Shown here: piece by piece, positions 27,551-35,681 of the stretch | How positions within the stretch are numbered: the first letter of the stretch is position 1 | How the letters are laid out: each line of letters starts with the position of its first letter | Source of the DNA: Tyzzerella sp. | GTDB taxonomy: Bacteria > Bacillota > Clostridia > Lachnospirales > Anaerotignaceae | NCBI GenBank assembly: GCA_019415525.1 | Contig: DXZA01000083.1 | Coordinates: 6,857-70,856, forward strand | Direction of reading: 5' to 3' | DNA: 64,000 nucleotides | The notes under the pieces: model-generated | What the model was told of the DNA's origin: nothing | Databases searched by the model: none | The model's input: the letters and a program-made list of their open reading frames with translations, nothing else | Translations under genes and position numbers: made by a program

Positions 27551-27877
27551 ATGGATAATCTCCTTAAATTAAGAACAAAAAAGAAAATGAGTCAAGTTTC
27601 ACTTGCTATAAAATTAGGTATTGCACAAGAAACTGTAAGTGCATATGAAAAGGGTAAAGCATACCCAAGTGCAGAAACTCTTATAAAACTTTGTGATATA
27701 TTTAATGTATCTGCTGATTTTATTTTAGATAGAACTGATATTGATATACCTATAAATGATATTATGAAAGAATTTTCAAAAGATGAAAAAGAACTTATAA
27801 ATATTTTCAGAAAACTTCCACAGAATAAAAAAGAAAGAGTTTTAGGCTTTGTTATGGGTATTATTGAAAATTTATAA
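27551..27877 (+). CDS. XRE-family helix-turn-helix regulator
   Basis: A 108-residue regulator with an N-terminal HTH_3 domain (about 3-60: LRTKKKMSQVSLAIKLGIAQETVSAYEKGKAYPSAETL region) typical of Cro/CI-like proteins, followed by a short helical tail without a recognisable sensor domain. AGAGGGG precedes the ATG. It is divergent from the SLOG gene and probably controls both through the palindromes between them (inference). It ends at a strong terminator. Confidence 0.9.
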   Translation: MDNLLKLRTKKKMSQVSLAIKLGIAQETVSAYEKGKAYPSAETLIKLCDIFNVSADFILDRTDIDIPINDIMKEFSKDEKELINIFRKLPQNKKERVLGFVMGIIENL

Positions 27878-27899
27878 ATTTTTTAAATTTTTTTAAAAC

Positions 27900-27931
27900 A
27901 TCTCAATGTATTAAACATTGAGATATTTTTA
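27900..27931 (+). terminator. Rho-independent terminator after the XRE gene
   Basis: ATCTCAATGT and ACATTGAGAT pair perfectly around ATTAA, followed by ATTTTTATTT. Confidence 0.85.
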
Positions 27932-27985
27932 TTTACATAATTATATTTTAGATATAATATATCATTATGAAAGAGGTGTTTTATT

Positions 27986-28648
27986 ATGAAAATAGAAATG
28001 CATTGTCATACTTGTGAGGTTAGTCCTTGTGCAAGTGCAAGTGCTTATGATATTGTTAAACAACATAAATTAAAAGGCTATGATGCTGTTGTTATTACTG
28101 ACCATTTTAATGATTATGTACTTGAAAGTTTTAGTGGTACACCAGAGGAAAGAGTTACAAAATATCTTGAAGGCTATAAAAAAGCCCTTGAGGCAGGGGA
28201 AGAGTTTGGTATAAAAGTATTTTTTGGTATAGAAACTTGTATTTTAGGTGGATATGAGGATTTCTTAATATATGGTGCTGATACTGACTTTTTATATGAA
28301 CATCCTAAATTTTATAATTATACACAGGAAAAAGCATATAAAATATGTAAAGAAAAAGGCTTTTTATTTCTTCAAGCACACCCAAATCGTTCATATTGCA
28401 GTCCAAGAAACCCTAAATATATTGACGGTATAGAAGTTTTTAACGGAAACCCTAGATATAATAACAATAATAATAAATCAAAATTATGGTATAGACAAAA
28501 TCCGCATTTTATATGTACTTCCGGTAGTGATTGCCACTCAATTAAAGATGTTGATAATGGCGGAATAATAACAGATTATTATATAAATGATGAAAATGAA
28601 CTTAAAGATTGTATTTTACTTGGAAACTATAAATTAATAGAAAAATAA
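27986..28648 (+). CDS. PHP-domain metal-dependent hydrolase
   Basis: The 220-residue protein belongs to the PHP (polymerase and histidinol phosphatase) superfamily: MHCHTCEVSPC gives the first HxH, VITDHFNDY the second metal site, QAHPNRS and SDCHS further ligands. PHP proteins hydrolyse phosphomonoesters or phosphodiesters; the substrate here is unknown. The sequence has no polymerase or signal peptide, so it is a stand-alone cytoplasmic enzyme. AGAGGTG is the ribosome binding site. Terminators on both sides show a monocistronic unit. Confidence 0.88.
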   Translation: MKIEMHCHTCEVSPCASASAYDIVKQHKLKGYDAVVITDHFNDYVLESFSGTPEERVTKYLEGYKKALEAGEEFGIKVFFGIETCILGGYEDFLIYGADTDFLYEHPKFYNYTQEKAYKICKEKGFLFLQAHPNRSYCSPRNPKYIDGIEVFNGNPRYNNNNNKSKLWYRQNPHFICTSGSDCHSIKDVDNGGIITDYYINDENELKDCILLGNYKLIEK

Positions 28649-28677
28649 TGCATACTATACATATAGTGTGCATTTTT
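28649..28677 (+). terminator. Rho-independent terminator after the PHP gene
   Basis: TGCATACTAT pairs with ATAGTGTGCA (one G-U), then TTTTT. It begins at the base after the stop codon. Confidence 0.8.
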
Positions 28678-28708
28678 AATAATAATATATTATAAAATTG
28701 TTTTTTAA

Positions 28709-28738
28709 TTGACACAATCGCTAAAAGACACTTATAAT
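28709..28738 (+). promoter_or_regulatory. consensus promoter of the LRR-VWA-MoxR cassette
   Basis: TTGACA (28709-28714) and TATAAT (28733-28738), both perfect hexamers, 18 bases apart, 40 bases upstream of the LRR gene. Confidence 0.85.
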
Positions 28739-28777
28739 TAAAAAATATAATAATATATTTTTGTGAGGAATAAAATT

Positions 28778-29953
28778 ATGATTTCTATTGAAATTTTATA
28801 TTCAAAAATTGAAAATGGAATAAAAATTATTGGCATTAATGGTAGAGCATCTGAAATAAAAATACCTGAAAAAATTAATGATATTACAGTTACAGAAATT
28901 GGCGATTATGCTTTTTATATTGAAAATGAACTTGATTTAGCAGAAAGTAATGAAAGTGAAGTTTCATATACTTTTACAGAATGTGTGGAAAATATAGAAA
29001 AATCAAAAGAGCAAACAGGTGAGGCTATTAAAAGAATATATTTGCCTGATACTATCACAAAAATAGGTGAATATGCTTTTTGTGGTTGTAAACATTTGTA
29101 TTTTATACATCTTCCTGAAAATTTATTGAGTATTTCAGACCATATGTTTTCCGGTTGTGAAAGTATTGAAGAAATTTATATACCGAATAGTATACAAAAT
29201 ACAGAAGGTTATGCTTTCCATAATTGTAGAAATCTTAAAAAAGCCATAATTCCTGAAGGCTGTAAAAAAATAGGTAATTATGCTTTTTATAATTGTAGAA
29301 ATATTGAGGAAGTTGTTATTCCTAAATCAATAGAAGAAATAGGTACAAGCCTTTTTCTTAACTGTATACGACTTAAATATATTACATTTGGTAGATATTT
29401 TAATGTTGCAAATATTATTGCACCCCTTATGCAGGAGTTACATATAACAGTTGATTTTGATGATGGACAAAGGGCAAAATTAGTTGTTCCTGATTTTCAG
29501 TATGAGTATATTGAGGATACACCGGCAAGACTTTTTCATCGTGTAAACTATGGTACAGGTCATATTTTTCATCAATGTATAAGAAATTCCGGTATTGATT
29601 TTAGACATTATGATTCATATTTTTATCTTACAAAGCGTGAAGATGGTGATGTTATGGTTATGCTTTTTGCTATGTATCGCCTTGAATATCCTTATGCTTT
29701 AACTAATGATAAAAAAGAAATTTATGTTAATTATATAAAAGAAAATATAAAATTTGTTTCTGAATACTATATAAATAATAATGATGTTCAGAAAATAAAA
29801 CTTCTTTCAGAACTTAATATATTTGATGAAAATAATATAGATGATATTATAAAAATATCAGGAAATAAGGGTGCTACTGAAATTACTGGTTTCCTTATGG
29901 ATTATAAACATAGAAATTTCAAAATTAAAAATAAAAAAACATTTGAGCTTTAG
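28778..29953 (+). CDS. cytoplasmic BspA-type leucine-rich repeat protein
   Basis: The 391-residue protein has a central array of BspA-like LRR_5 repeats (about residues 75-205), each with a pattern like IxLPxxITKIGEYAFxGCxxL. The C-terminal 180 residues are not recognised. There is no signal peptide or wall anchor, unlike most BspA-type proteins, so it is probably intracellular. GTG 28763 opens the frame, but GAGGAA follows it and ATG 28778 is the better start. The stop is 12 bases before the next gene: first gene of a cassette with a VWA protein and a MoxR-like ATPase, where it could be a partner or client-recognition subunit (inference). Confidence 0.82.
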   Translation: MISIEILYSKIENGIKIIGINGRASEIKIPEKINDITVTEIGDYAFYIENELDLAESNESEVSYTFTECVENIEKSKEQTGEAIKRIYLPDTITKIGEYAFCGCKHLYFIHLPENLLSISDHMFSGCESIEEIYIPNSIQNTEGYAFHNCRNLKKAIIPEGCKKIGNYAFYNCRNIEEVVIPKSIEEIGTSLFLNCIRLKYITFGRYFNVANIIAPLMQELHITVDFDDGQRAKLVVPDFQYEYIEDTPARLFHRVNYGTGHIFHQCIRNSGIDFRHYDSYFYLTKREDGDVMVMLFAMYRLEYPYALTNDKKEIYVNYIKENIKFVSEYYINNNDVQKIKLLSELNIFDENNIDDIIKISGNKGATEITGFLMDYKHRNFKIKNKKTFEL

Positions 29954-29965
29954 GAGGTGAATTTA

Positions 29966-31324
29966 TTGCAACAAACCCATAAAAAATTAATTGAAATAGG
30001 TGAGAAAATACTATCTTCTTCAAGAAATGAGCTTTATGTTTCAATGCCTTTTTTGGATAATGCTTTAAGTGGTCTTTCATATGAAATGAACCTTTCAACA
30101 CTTTATACAGGTACTGACGGTATAAAAATACTTTATAACCCACGATATTTGACAGATAGATATCTTTCTGACAGAGTACTTGTGAATAGGCTTTATATTC
30201 ATATGATACTACATTGTATATTCCGTCACCCATTTCATAAAAATAAAAGAGATAGTGAACTTTATAACCTTGCTTGTGATATTGCCGTTGAGTCTATTAT
30301 TGACTCGTTACCTTTTAAATCTGTAAAACTTACTGTGTCTGATAAAAGAGTTGAAGTTTATGAAAGATTAAAAAGAAAACTTAAAGTTCTTACTGCTGAG
30401 GGTATTTATGAAAAACTTAAAGAAGAAAATTTATCTGTAAGAGAACTTTCAAAATTACAGCTTGAATTTACTGTTTGTGACCATATTTTTTGGGTAGACG
30501 ATGAAAACCAAAATAATGATGATAATGAAAACAATGAAAATAATCAAAATAATTATAATGAAGAACAAAAAAGAAATGATATAGAAAAGAAATGGCAAGA
30601 TATAAGCGAAAAAACACAAACTAATCTTGAAACTTTTTCAAAAGATATTGGAGATATGGCAGGGGATATTGTTTCATATTTAAAAATAGAAAATAGAGAG
30701 AAATATAATTATAAGAAGTTTCTTGAAAAATTTGTTACACTTAGCGAAAATATTAAAGTTGATGATGACTCATATGATTATATTTTTTATACATATGGTC
30801 TTGAAATGTATGGGAATATGCCGCTTATTGAGCCTTTGGAATATAAAGAAGAAAAGAAAATTGATGAACTTATAATCGCTATTGATACATCAGAGTCTTG
30901 TGAAGGTGATATAATTAAAAAGTTCCTTCAGGAAACCTATTCTATACTTACACAGAATGAAAGTTTTTTCAGAAAGTTCAATGTTCATATAATACAATGT
31001 GATACTGTAATACAAAATGACTTTAAATTACAGTCTAAAGAGGATATTGAAAAATTTATGGAAAATTTCCAAGTAAAAGGTATGGGTGGTACTGATTTTA
31101 GACCTGTTTTTGAGTATGCACAAAAACTTATTGATGAAAATGAATTTAAAAACCTTAAGGGGCTTATATATTTTACTGACGGATATGGAACTTTTCCAAA
31201 AAAAATGCCTAAGTTTGATACAGCTTTTGTATTTATGGATAATGAATATAATGATAGAAGTGTTCCACCGTGGGCTTTTAAAGTTGTACTTGGTAAAAAT
31301 GATATTATAGAAAGAAGGGATTAA
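29966..31324 (+). CDS. DUF2201-type metallopeptidase-like and VWA domain protein
   Basis: A 452-residue cytoplasmic protein. The N-terminal half resembles the putative metallopeptidase domain paired with VWA (DUF2201): RLYIHMILHCIFRHPF, where His79-Met80-x-x-His83 stands in for HExxH, so the catalytic Glu is absent. An Asn/Glu-rich linker (about 175-200) follows. The C-terminal VWA-like domain (about 300-450) keeps the MIDAS DTSES (Asp307, Ser309, Ser311) and GGTDFRP (Thr376). A GTG at 29957 lies inside the GGAGGTG ribosome binding site, so TTG 29966 is preferred. VWA proteins of this type work with MoxR ATPases, and one follows after three bases. Confidence 0.82.
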   Translation: MQQTHKKLIEIGEKILSSSRNELYVSMPFLDNALSGLSYEMNLSTLYTGTDGIKILYNPRYLTDRYLSDRVLVNRLYIHMILHCIFRHPFHKNKRDSELYNLACDIAVESIIDSLPFKSVKLTVSDKRVEVYERLKRKLKVLTAEGIYEKLKEENLSVRELSKLQLEFTVCDHIFWVDDENQNNDDNENNENNQNNYNEEQKRNDIEKKWQDISEKTQTNLETFSKDIGDMAGDIVSYLKIENREKYNYKKFLEKFVTLSENIKVDDDSYDYIFYTYGLEMYGNMPLIEPLEYKEEKKIDELIIAIDTSESCEGDIIKKFLQETYSILTQNESFFRKFNVHIIQCDTVIQNDFKLQSKEDIEKFMENFQVKGMGGTDFRPVFEYAQKLIDENEFKNLKGLIYFTDGYGTFPKKMPKFDTAFVFMDNEYNDRSVPPWAFKVVLGKNDIIERRD

Positions 31325-31327
31325 ACT

Positions 31328-32866
31328 TTGAATATAAAAAGAGCTAAAGAAGAAATTAAAAATACCGTTAAAGCCTATCTTTTAAAAGATGAGTTTAATG
31401 AATATGTTATACCTACTGTAAGACAGCGTCCTATATTGCTTATGGGTGCTCCTGGTATAGGTAAAACTGCTATTATGGAACAGATTGCAGGGGAATGTCG
31501 TATAGGTCTTGTATCATACAGTATAACACACCATACAAGACAAAGTGCCGTTGGACTTCCTTTTATAAGTAAAAAAAATTATGGTGGTAAAGAGTATTCT
31601 GTTACTGAATATACAATGAGCGAAATTATAGCATCTGTATATAATAAAATACAGGAAACAGGATTTAAAGAAGGTATACTTTTTATTGATGAGGTAAACT
31701 GTGTTTCTGAAACTCTTGCTCCTATGATGTTGCAGTTTTTACAGTCAAAAACTTTTGGTACACATAAAGTACCTGAAGGTTGGATTATTGTTACAGCAGG
31801 AAATCCACCGGAATATAATAAGTCTGTAAGAGATTTTGACGTTGTTACCCTTGACCGTATGAAGGTTATAAATGTTGAACCGGATTTTGAGTCTTGGAAA
31901 GAATATGCTTGGAAAAAAGGTATTCACGGAGCAGTGCTTTCATACCTTGAAATTAAAAAGAACAATTTTTATATTATGGAAAATACTGTTGATGGTAGAC
32001 GCTTTGTAACTGCAAGAGGTTGGGAAGATATTTCAAGTGTACTTAAAGTATATGAGAAATTAGGTATAAAAACTGATGAGCATTTTGTATATCAGTATTT
32101 ACAGCATAAAAAAACTGCAAAGGATTTTGCTAATTATATTGAGCTTTATAATAAATATCGTACAGATTATAATATATCAGAAATACTTAATGGAGAATTC
32201 AATGATGTTTCAATTAAAAAAATAGAAAATGCACCATTTGATGAAAAACTTAGTGTTTTAGGTCTTTTATTAAGTAGTCTTTCAGATAAATTTAGAGAGG
32301 CTTTTGTTGCTGATTTACATACAGAAAGACTCTATACAATACTTAAAGAGCTTAAAGAAAAATTTACAAGTCCATACTGTAAAGATACTTATTTTAAAGA
32401 TATTATGGATACTGTTATTGATGATGAAAAGGCTGTTTTTGAACATAAGAGAAATACAAATCTTATTGATAAAACAGAGTCTAAAGGATATAATAGAACT
32501 ATTGAAAGTCTTGAAAATTATTGTAACGAAGCAGTTAAAAAAGGTATTACAGATAAAGAAGAAGTTTTTGATTTTATAAAACAAAATTTCGCTTTAGTTG
32601 TTGAAAATCGTGAAAATGTAATAGAAAATACTTCTGATGCTTTAAATAATGTTTTTGAATTTATTGAAAAAGCTTTTGGTACAGGTCAAGAAATGGTTAT
32701 ATTTATAACTGAACTTACTGCTAATTATTACAGTGTTAAGTTTATAAGTGAAAATGGATGTGAAAAATATTATAATTATAATAAAGATTTGCTTTTTGAT
32801 GAAAAACAGAAATCAATAATAAACGATATTAAAAATGCTAAAACAGAAATGGACTTACTTTTTTAA
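31328..32866 (+). CDS. MoxR-like AAA+ ATPase
   Basis: The 512-residue protein carries Walker A GAPGIGKT (40-47), Walker B ILFIDEVNC with the sensor region VTAGNPPEYN, and a long C-terminal extension. MoxR-type ATPases act as chaperones that remodel or insert cofactors into target complexes together with VWA partners (compare RavA-ViaA and CoxD-CoxE). It starts at TTG 31328, seven bases after AAGGGA and four bases after the VWA stop, so the two are translationally linked. Client unknown; no obvious metalloenzyme lies nearby. Last gene of the cassette. Confidence 0.88.
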   Translation: MNIKRAKEEIKNTVKAYLLKDEFNEYVIPTVRQRPILLMGAPGIGKTAIMEQIAGECRIGLVSYSITHHTRQSAVGLPFISKKNYGGKEYSVTEYTMSEIIASVYNKIQETGFKEGILFIDEVNCVSETLAPMMLQFLQSKTFGTHKVPEGWIIVTAGNPPEYNKSVRDFDVVTLDRMKVINVEPDFESWKEYAWKKGIHGAVLSYLEIKKNNFYIMENTVDGRRFVTARGWEDISSVLKVYEKLGIKTDEHFVYQYLQHKKTAKDFANYIELYNKYRTDYNISEILNGEFNDVSIKKIENAPFDEKLSVLGLLLSSLSDKFREAFVADLHTERLYTILKELKEKFTSPYCKDTYFKDIMDTVIDDEKAVFEHKRNTNLIDKTESKGYNRTIESLENYCNEAVKKGITDKEEVFDFIKQNFALVVENRENVIENTSDALNNVFEFIEKAFGTGQEMVIFITELTANYYSVKFISENGCEKYYNYNKDLLFDEKQKSIINDIKNAKTEMDLLF

Positions 32867-32884
32867 TAGTTTTTAATAATAAAG

Positions 32885-32912
32885 AACTCCTTATTTTTAA
32901 GGAGTTTTTTTA
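32885..32912 (+). terminator. Rho-independent terminator of the LRR-VWA-MoxR cassette
   Basis: AACTCCTTA and TAAGGAGTT pair perfectly around TTTT and run into TTTTT. Confidence 0.85.
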
Positions 32913-32974
32913 TTTGTTAATATAAATTTATCACTTTATGAATATATTTATAAAAAACATTAGAGGTAAAATTT

Positions 32975-33760
32975 ATGAATAACAAAAAAATAATTAATAT
33001 GATTAAAAAGAAAGGTATGTACATAGGTATATTTTTAGGTGTACTTATAATTGCCGTTTTTGCAGGTAAAAGAACTACAATTCAAACATTTAATGAGCTT
33101 TTTGCAGAAGCTGAAAGAAAACTCCCTATATATTGTGTTGAAACTGATGAAAAGAAAGTTGCAATAAGTTTTGATGCTGCTTGGGGGGCTGATGACACAG
33201 ACGAACTTTTAAGAATACTTGATGAAAATGATGTTAAAACAACATTTTTTATGTGTGGTTATTGGGTAGAGGATTATCCTGAGGAAGTTAAAAAAATTGC
33301 AGAAGCCGGTCACGACCTTGGAAACCATTCTGCTACTCACCCTCATATGAGTCAAATTTCAAAAGAACAAATTAAAGAAGAACTTATGAAAACTCATGAA
33401 ACTGTAAAAGAACTTACAGGGCAAGATATGTTTCTTTTCCGTCCACCTTTTGGTGAATATGATAATAAAGTTATAGAAGGTGCAGAGGAATGTGGTTATT
33501 ATACTGTTCAGTGGGATGTTGATAGCTTAGACTGGAAAGAATACGGAGTTGAACACGAAGTTAATCAAGTTTTAAACCATAAACATTTAGGAAATGGGTC
33601 AATAATACTTTTTCATAATGATGCAGAATATACACCACAGGCTCTTGATACAATTATAAAAGGTTTAAAAGAAAAAGGTTATGAAATAGTGCCTATATCA
33701 GAGCTTATTATAAAGGATAATTATCATATCGACCACGAAGGAAGACAGATAGCAGACTAA
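32975..33760 (+). CDS. PdaB-like polysaccharide deacetylase (NodB family), probably sporulation-linked
   Basis: A membrane-anchored carbohydrate esterase 4 protein of 261 residues. It has one N-terminal membrane segment (about 14-30), then the NodB domain: ISFDAAWGADDT (metal Asp and following acidic pair at 67-74), GNHSATHPHMS (metal His118 and His122), RPPFGEYD (156-163) and the C-terminal IILFHND. The FDAAWG form of motif 1 is typical of the PdaB/YlxY-like sporulation deacetylases of Bacilli and Clostridia. It probably acts on peptidoglycan of the forespore; that role is inferred. No tight operon partner. Confidence 0.88.
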   Translation: MNNKKIINMIKKKGMYIGIFLGVLIIAVFAGKRTTIQTFNELFAEAERKLPIYCVETDEKKVAISFDAAWGADDTDELLRILDENDVKTTFFMCGYWVEDYPEEVKKIAEAGHDLGNHSATHPHMSQISKEQIKEELMKTHETVKELTGQDMFLFRPPFGEYDNKVIEGAEECGYYTVQWDVDSLDWKEYGVEHEVNQVLNHKHLGNGSIILFHNDAEYTPQALDTIIKGLKEKGYEIVPISELIIKDNYHIDHEGRQIAD

Positions 33761-33780
33761 ATTTATTTATCACAATTATA

Positions 33781-33855
33781 TTGACAATATATAATTTTAA
33801 AGATATAGATACTGTAAAAGAAACACTTAATAAATTAGGATATAGCGTTAAATAA
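33781..33855 (+). pseudogene. possible C-terminal gene remnant
   Basis: A 24-codon frame from TTG 33781 ending at TAA 33853-33855 reads MTIYNFKDIDTVKETLNKLG and ends YSVK. The composition and the KDIDTVKETLNKLGYSV pattern look like the tail of a real protein rather than random AT-rich sequence, but no ribosome binding site precedes it and its upstream part is missing. A decayed gene end is the simplest reading. Weak. Confidence 0.3.
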
Positions 33856-33892
33856 TTGGTATAAAAAAATAGAAAAATAATAAAATAATAAT

Positions 33893-33926
33893 AAAAAGAC
33901 TGGAACAAAATAGTTTCAGTCTTTTT
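33893..33926. terminator. bidirectional terminator between the deacetylase region and the DUF1836 gene
   Basis: AAAAAGACTGGAAC pairs with GTTTCAGTCTTTTT (one G-U) around AAAATA, with A- and T-runs on both sides. Confidence 0.8.
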
Positions 33927-33929
33927 ATT

Positions 33930-34508
33930 TTAAAAATAGGTATCAATAATTTTTTCAGCAATACGTTTTTCCGTATTTGCCTGAATTGCAACAAGAAGTA
34001 CTGTAAGCAAAAGCACGATTTCGTCTTTATTTTTAAGCTTTGCAATATCTTCTCTTTCCAAAAAGTCTTTTTGTTTATCAATATTAATAAGTATATTTTC
34101 TTTATTAAATTTTTGTAAAGAAACAAAATATTTATATACTGTTTCAAGACTTTCGGATTTTTCATTACATTTTAAATCTTCGGTAACAGGTTTCAGAAGT
34201 TTATTAATATCATTTATGGATAATATTGATTTAAGATGATATATGATAACTAAAAGCATAATATGATTTCTTGTGTATTTCTTTTTGATAGGTGCAGGAA
34301 AAAGTTTTGCTTTTGCATAGTTATTAATCATTGTTTTTGTAAGCACCTTATCTTCAGAATATCTTTTATATGATTTCAAACTTTCTTCCATAAATGTTGT
34401 AACTTGGTCCATATATAAATCTATATTTGGAATATCGTTTATTTCTATGGTATCTGTTGTTGTTACCTTTTTAATGATATCCTGTAGTTTTTCTATAAAA
34501 CTATCCAT
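33930..34508 (-). CDS. DUF1836 domain protein
   Basis: The 192-residue protein matches DUF1836, found in Firmicutes: KVLTKTMINNYAKAKLFPAPIKKKYTRNHIMLL is the family core, which resembles a MerR-like winged helix region and suggests DNA binding, though function is unknown. The frame is open from 34526, but AGGTGAT lies inside that extension and sets ATG 34508. It converges on the deacetylase gene and is divergent from the hemolysin III gene. Confidence 0.85.
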   Translation of the reverse strand: MDSFIEKLQDIIKKVTTTDTIEINDIPNIDLYMDQVTTFMEESLKSYKRYSEDKVLTKTMINNYAKAKLFPAPIKKKYTRNHIMLLVIIYHLKSILSINDINKLLKPVTEDLKCNEKSESLETVYKYFVSLQKFNKENILINIDKQKDFLEREDIAKLKNKDEIVLLLTVLLVAIQANTEKRIAEKIIDTYF

Positions 34509-34690
34509 TTTATCACCTAATTTCATAATATATTGCTAATAGAAGTATTATATAGCAATTTTATTCTGTAATCAACATATTTCAAATAAAATATATAAAT
34601 ATATATATATTGCTTTTATATAAAACAGGTATTATAATACTAATATATTAATAAGTAGTTTTTAAAACTATATATAAGGAGGGGTAGGCT

Positions 34691-35347
34691 ATGACCCATA
34701 TTTTAGAAAGTAAAATAAAAGACCCAATAAGTGCTTTAACTCATTTTTGTGGATTTATTGCATCAATACCAATTACTTTTGCTCTTGTATATAATGTTAT
34801 TGAAGAAGGCAGTATTGTTTCGGTAGTATCATTTATGATATTTGGATTTTCACTTATGCTTTTATACGGTGCAAGTACCGTATATCATACTATTAAAACA
34901 GACCCAAAACATACTGCCATATTAAGACGTATTGACCATATGATGATATTTGTTCTCATAGCAGGCACATATACTCCAGTATGCCTTATATCATTAAAAG
35001 GTAGTGTTGGTAATATACTTCTTATTACTGTTTGGTCAATAGCTTTTTTAGGTTTGTTTTTAAAAATATTTTGGCTTAATGCACCAAGATTTCTTTCCAC
35101 TGCTATATATGTTGTTATGGGTTGGCTTGTTGTTATAGCTTTTGTACCTCTTTCAAAGGCTATTCCTTTTGATGGAATATTAATGCTTACAGCTGGGGGA
35201 ATAACATATACTGTTGGTGCTTTGATATATGCTCTAAAAAGTGAGAAATTACACATAAAATATCTTAATTTCCACGATATATTTCATATATTTGTTCTTT
35301 TGGGAAGTATGTTCCATATTTTGTTTATGTTTTTGTATGTTCTGTAA
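34691..35347 (+). CDS. hemolysin III family (PAQR-like) membrane protein
   Basis: A 218-residue protein with seven hydrophobic segments. Conserved elements: DPISALTHFCGFI at the N-terminus, YGASTVYHT, RRIDHMMIFVLIAGTYTP, and the C-terminal HDIFHIFVLLGSMFHI, with His residues that coordinate zinc in the PAQR fold. Despite the name, haemolysis is not established for most members. The YqfA/TrhA-type role in membrane lipid homeostasis is possible. AAGGAGGGG is a strong ribosome binding site. The downstream gap contains the leuS T-box. Confidence 0.92.
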   Translation: MTHILESKIKDPISALTHFCGFIASIPITFALVYNVIEEGSIVSVVSFMIFGFSLMLLYGASTVYHTIKTDPKHTAILRRIDHMMIFVLIAGTYTPVCLISLKGSVGNILLITVWSIAFLGLFLKIFWLNAPRFLSTAIYVVMGWLVVIAFVPLSKAIPFDGILMLTAGGITYTVGALIYALKSEKLHIKYLNFHDIFHIFVLLGSMFHILFMFLYVL

Positions 35348-35422
35348 TAAAATGCAAAATATATATTGATTTTTGTGCAAAATTATGGTATATATAATAT
35401 CTGAAAGAATGTAAAATGCTTT

Positions 35423-35660
35423 GAAAAGGAATAGTAAATATAACAACTTTTTTCAGAGAGCTGTCGGTTGGTGTAAGACAGTATTTGTGTTATATTGAAC
35501 TCGCCTTTGAGCTTCACTCTGAATTTTAGTAGGAAGTGACGTATACCTGCGTTAAAGGTTTTGAGTGCGTTTTTATAAATATAATTTTAAAAACGAAATA
35601 GAGTGGTAACGCGAAATATACCTTCGTCTCTAATTTATTTTAGAAGATGAAGGTTTTTTT
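35423..35660 (+). ncRNA. T-box riboswitch controlling leuS
   Basis: Leader of leucyl-tRNA synthetase. Features: AGGAATAGTAA and CAGAGAGCTG of Stem I (35427-35464), lower Stem I arms AATATAACA and TGTTATATT, the T-box GAGTGGTAACGCG (35601-35613), and a terminator with arms ACCTTCGTCT and AGATGAAGGT (35620-35653) followed by seven T residues. The T in TGGT matches the A discriminator of tRNA-Leu. CUC at 35500-35502 and CUU at 35512-35514 are candidate specifiers I could not separate. Nothing else is seen in 35348-35681. Confidence 0.92.
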
Positions 35661-35681
35661 ATTTAAGGAGGAAAAATTTTT

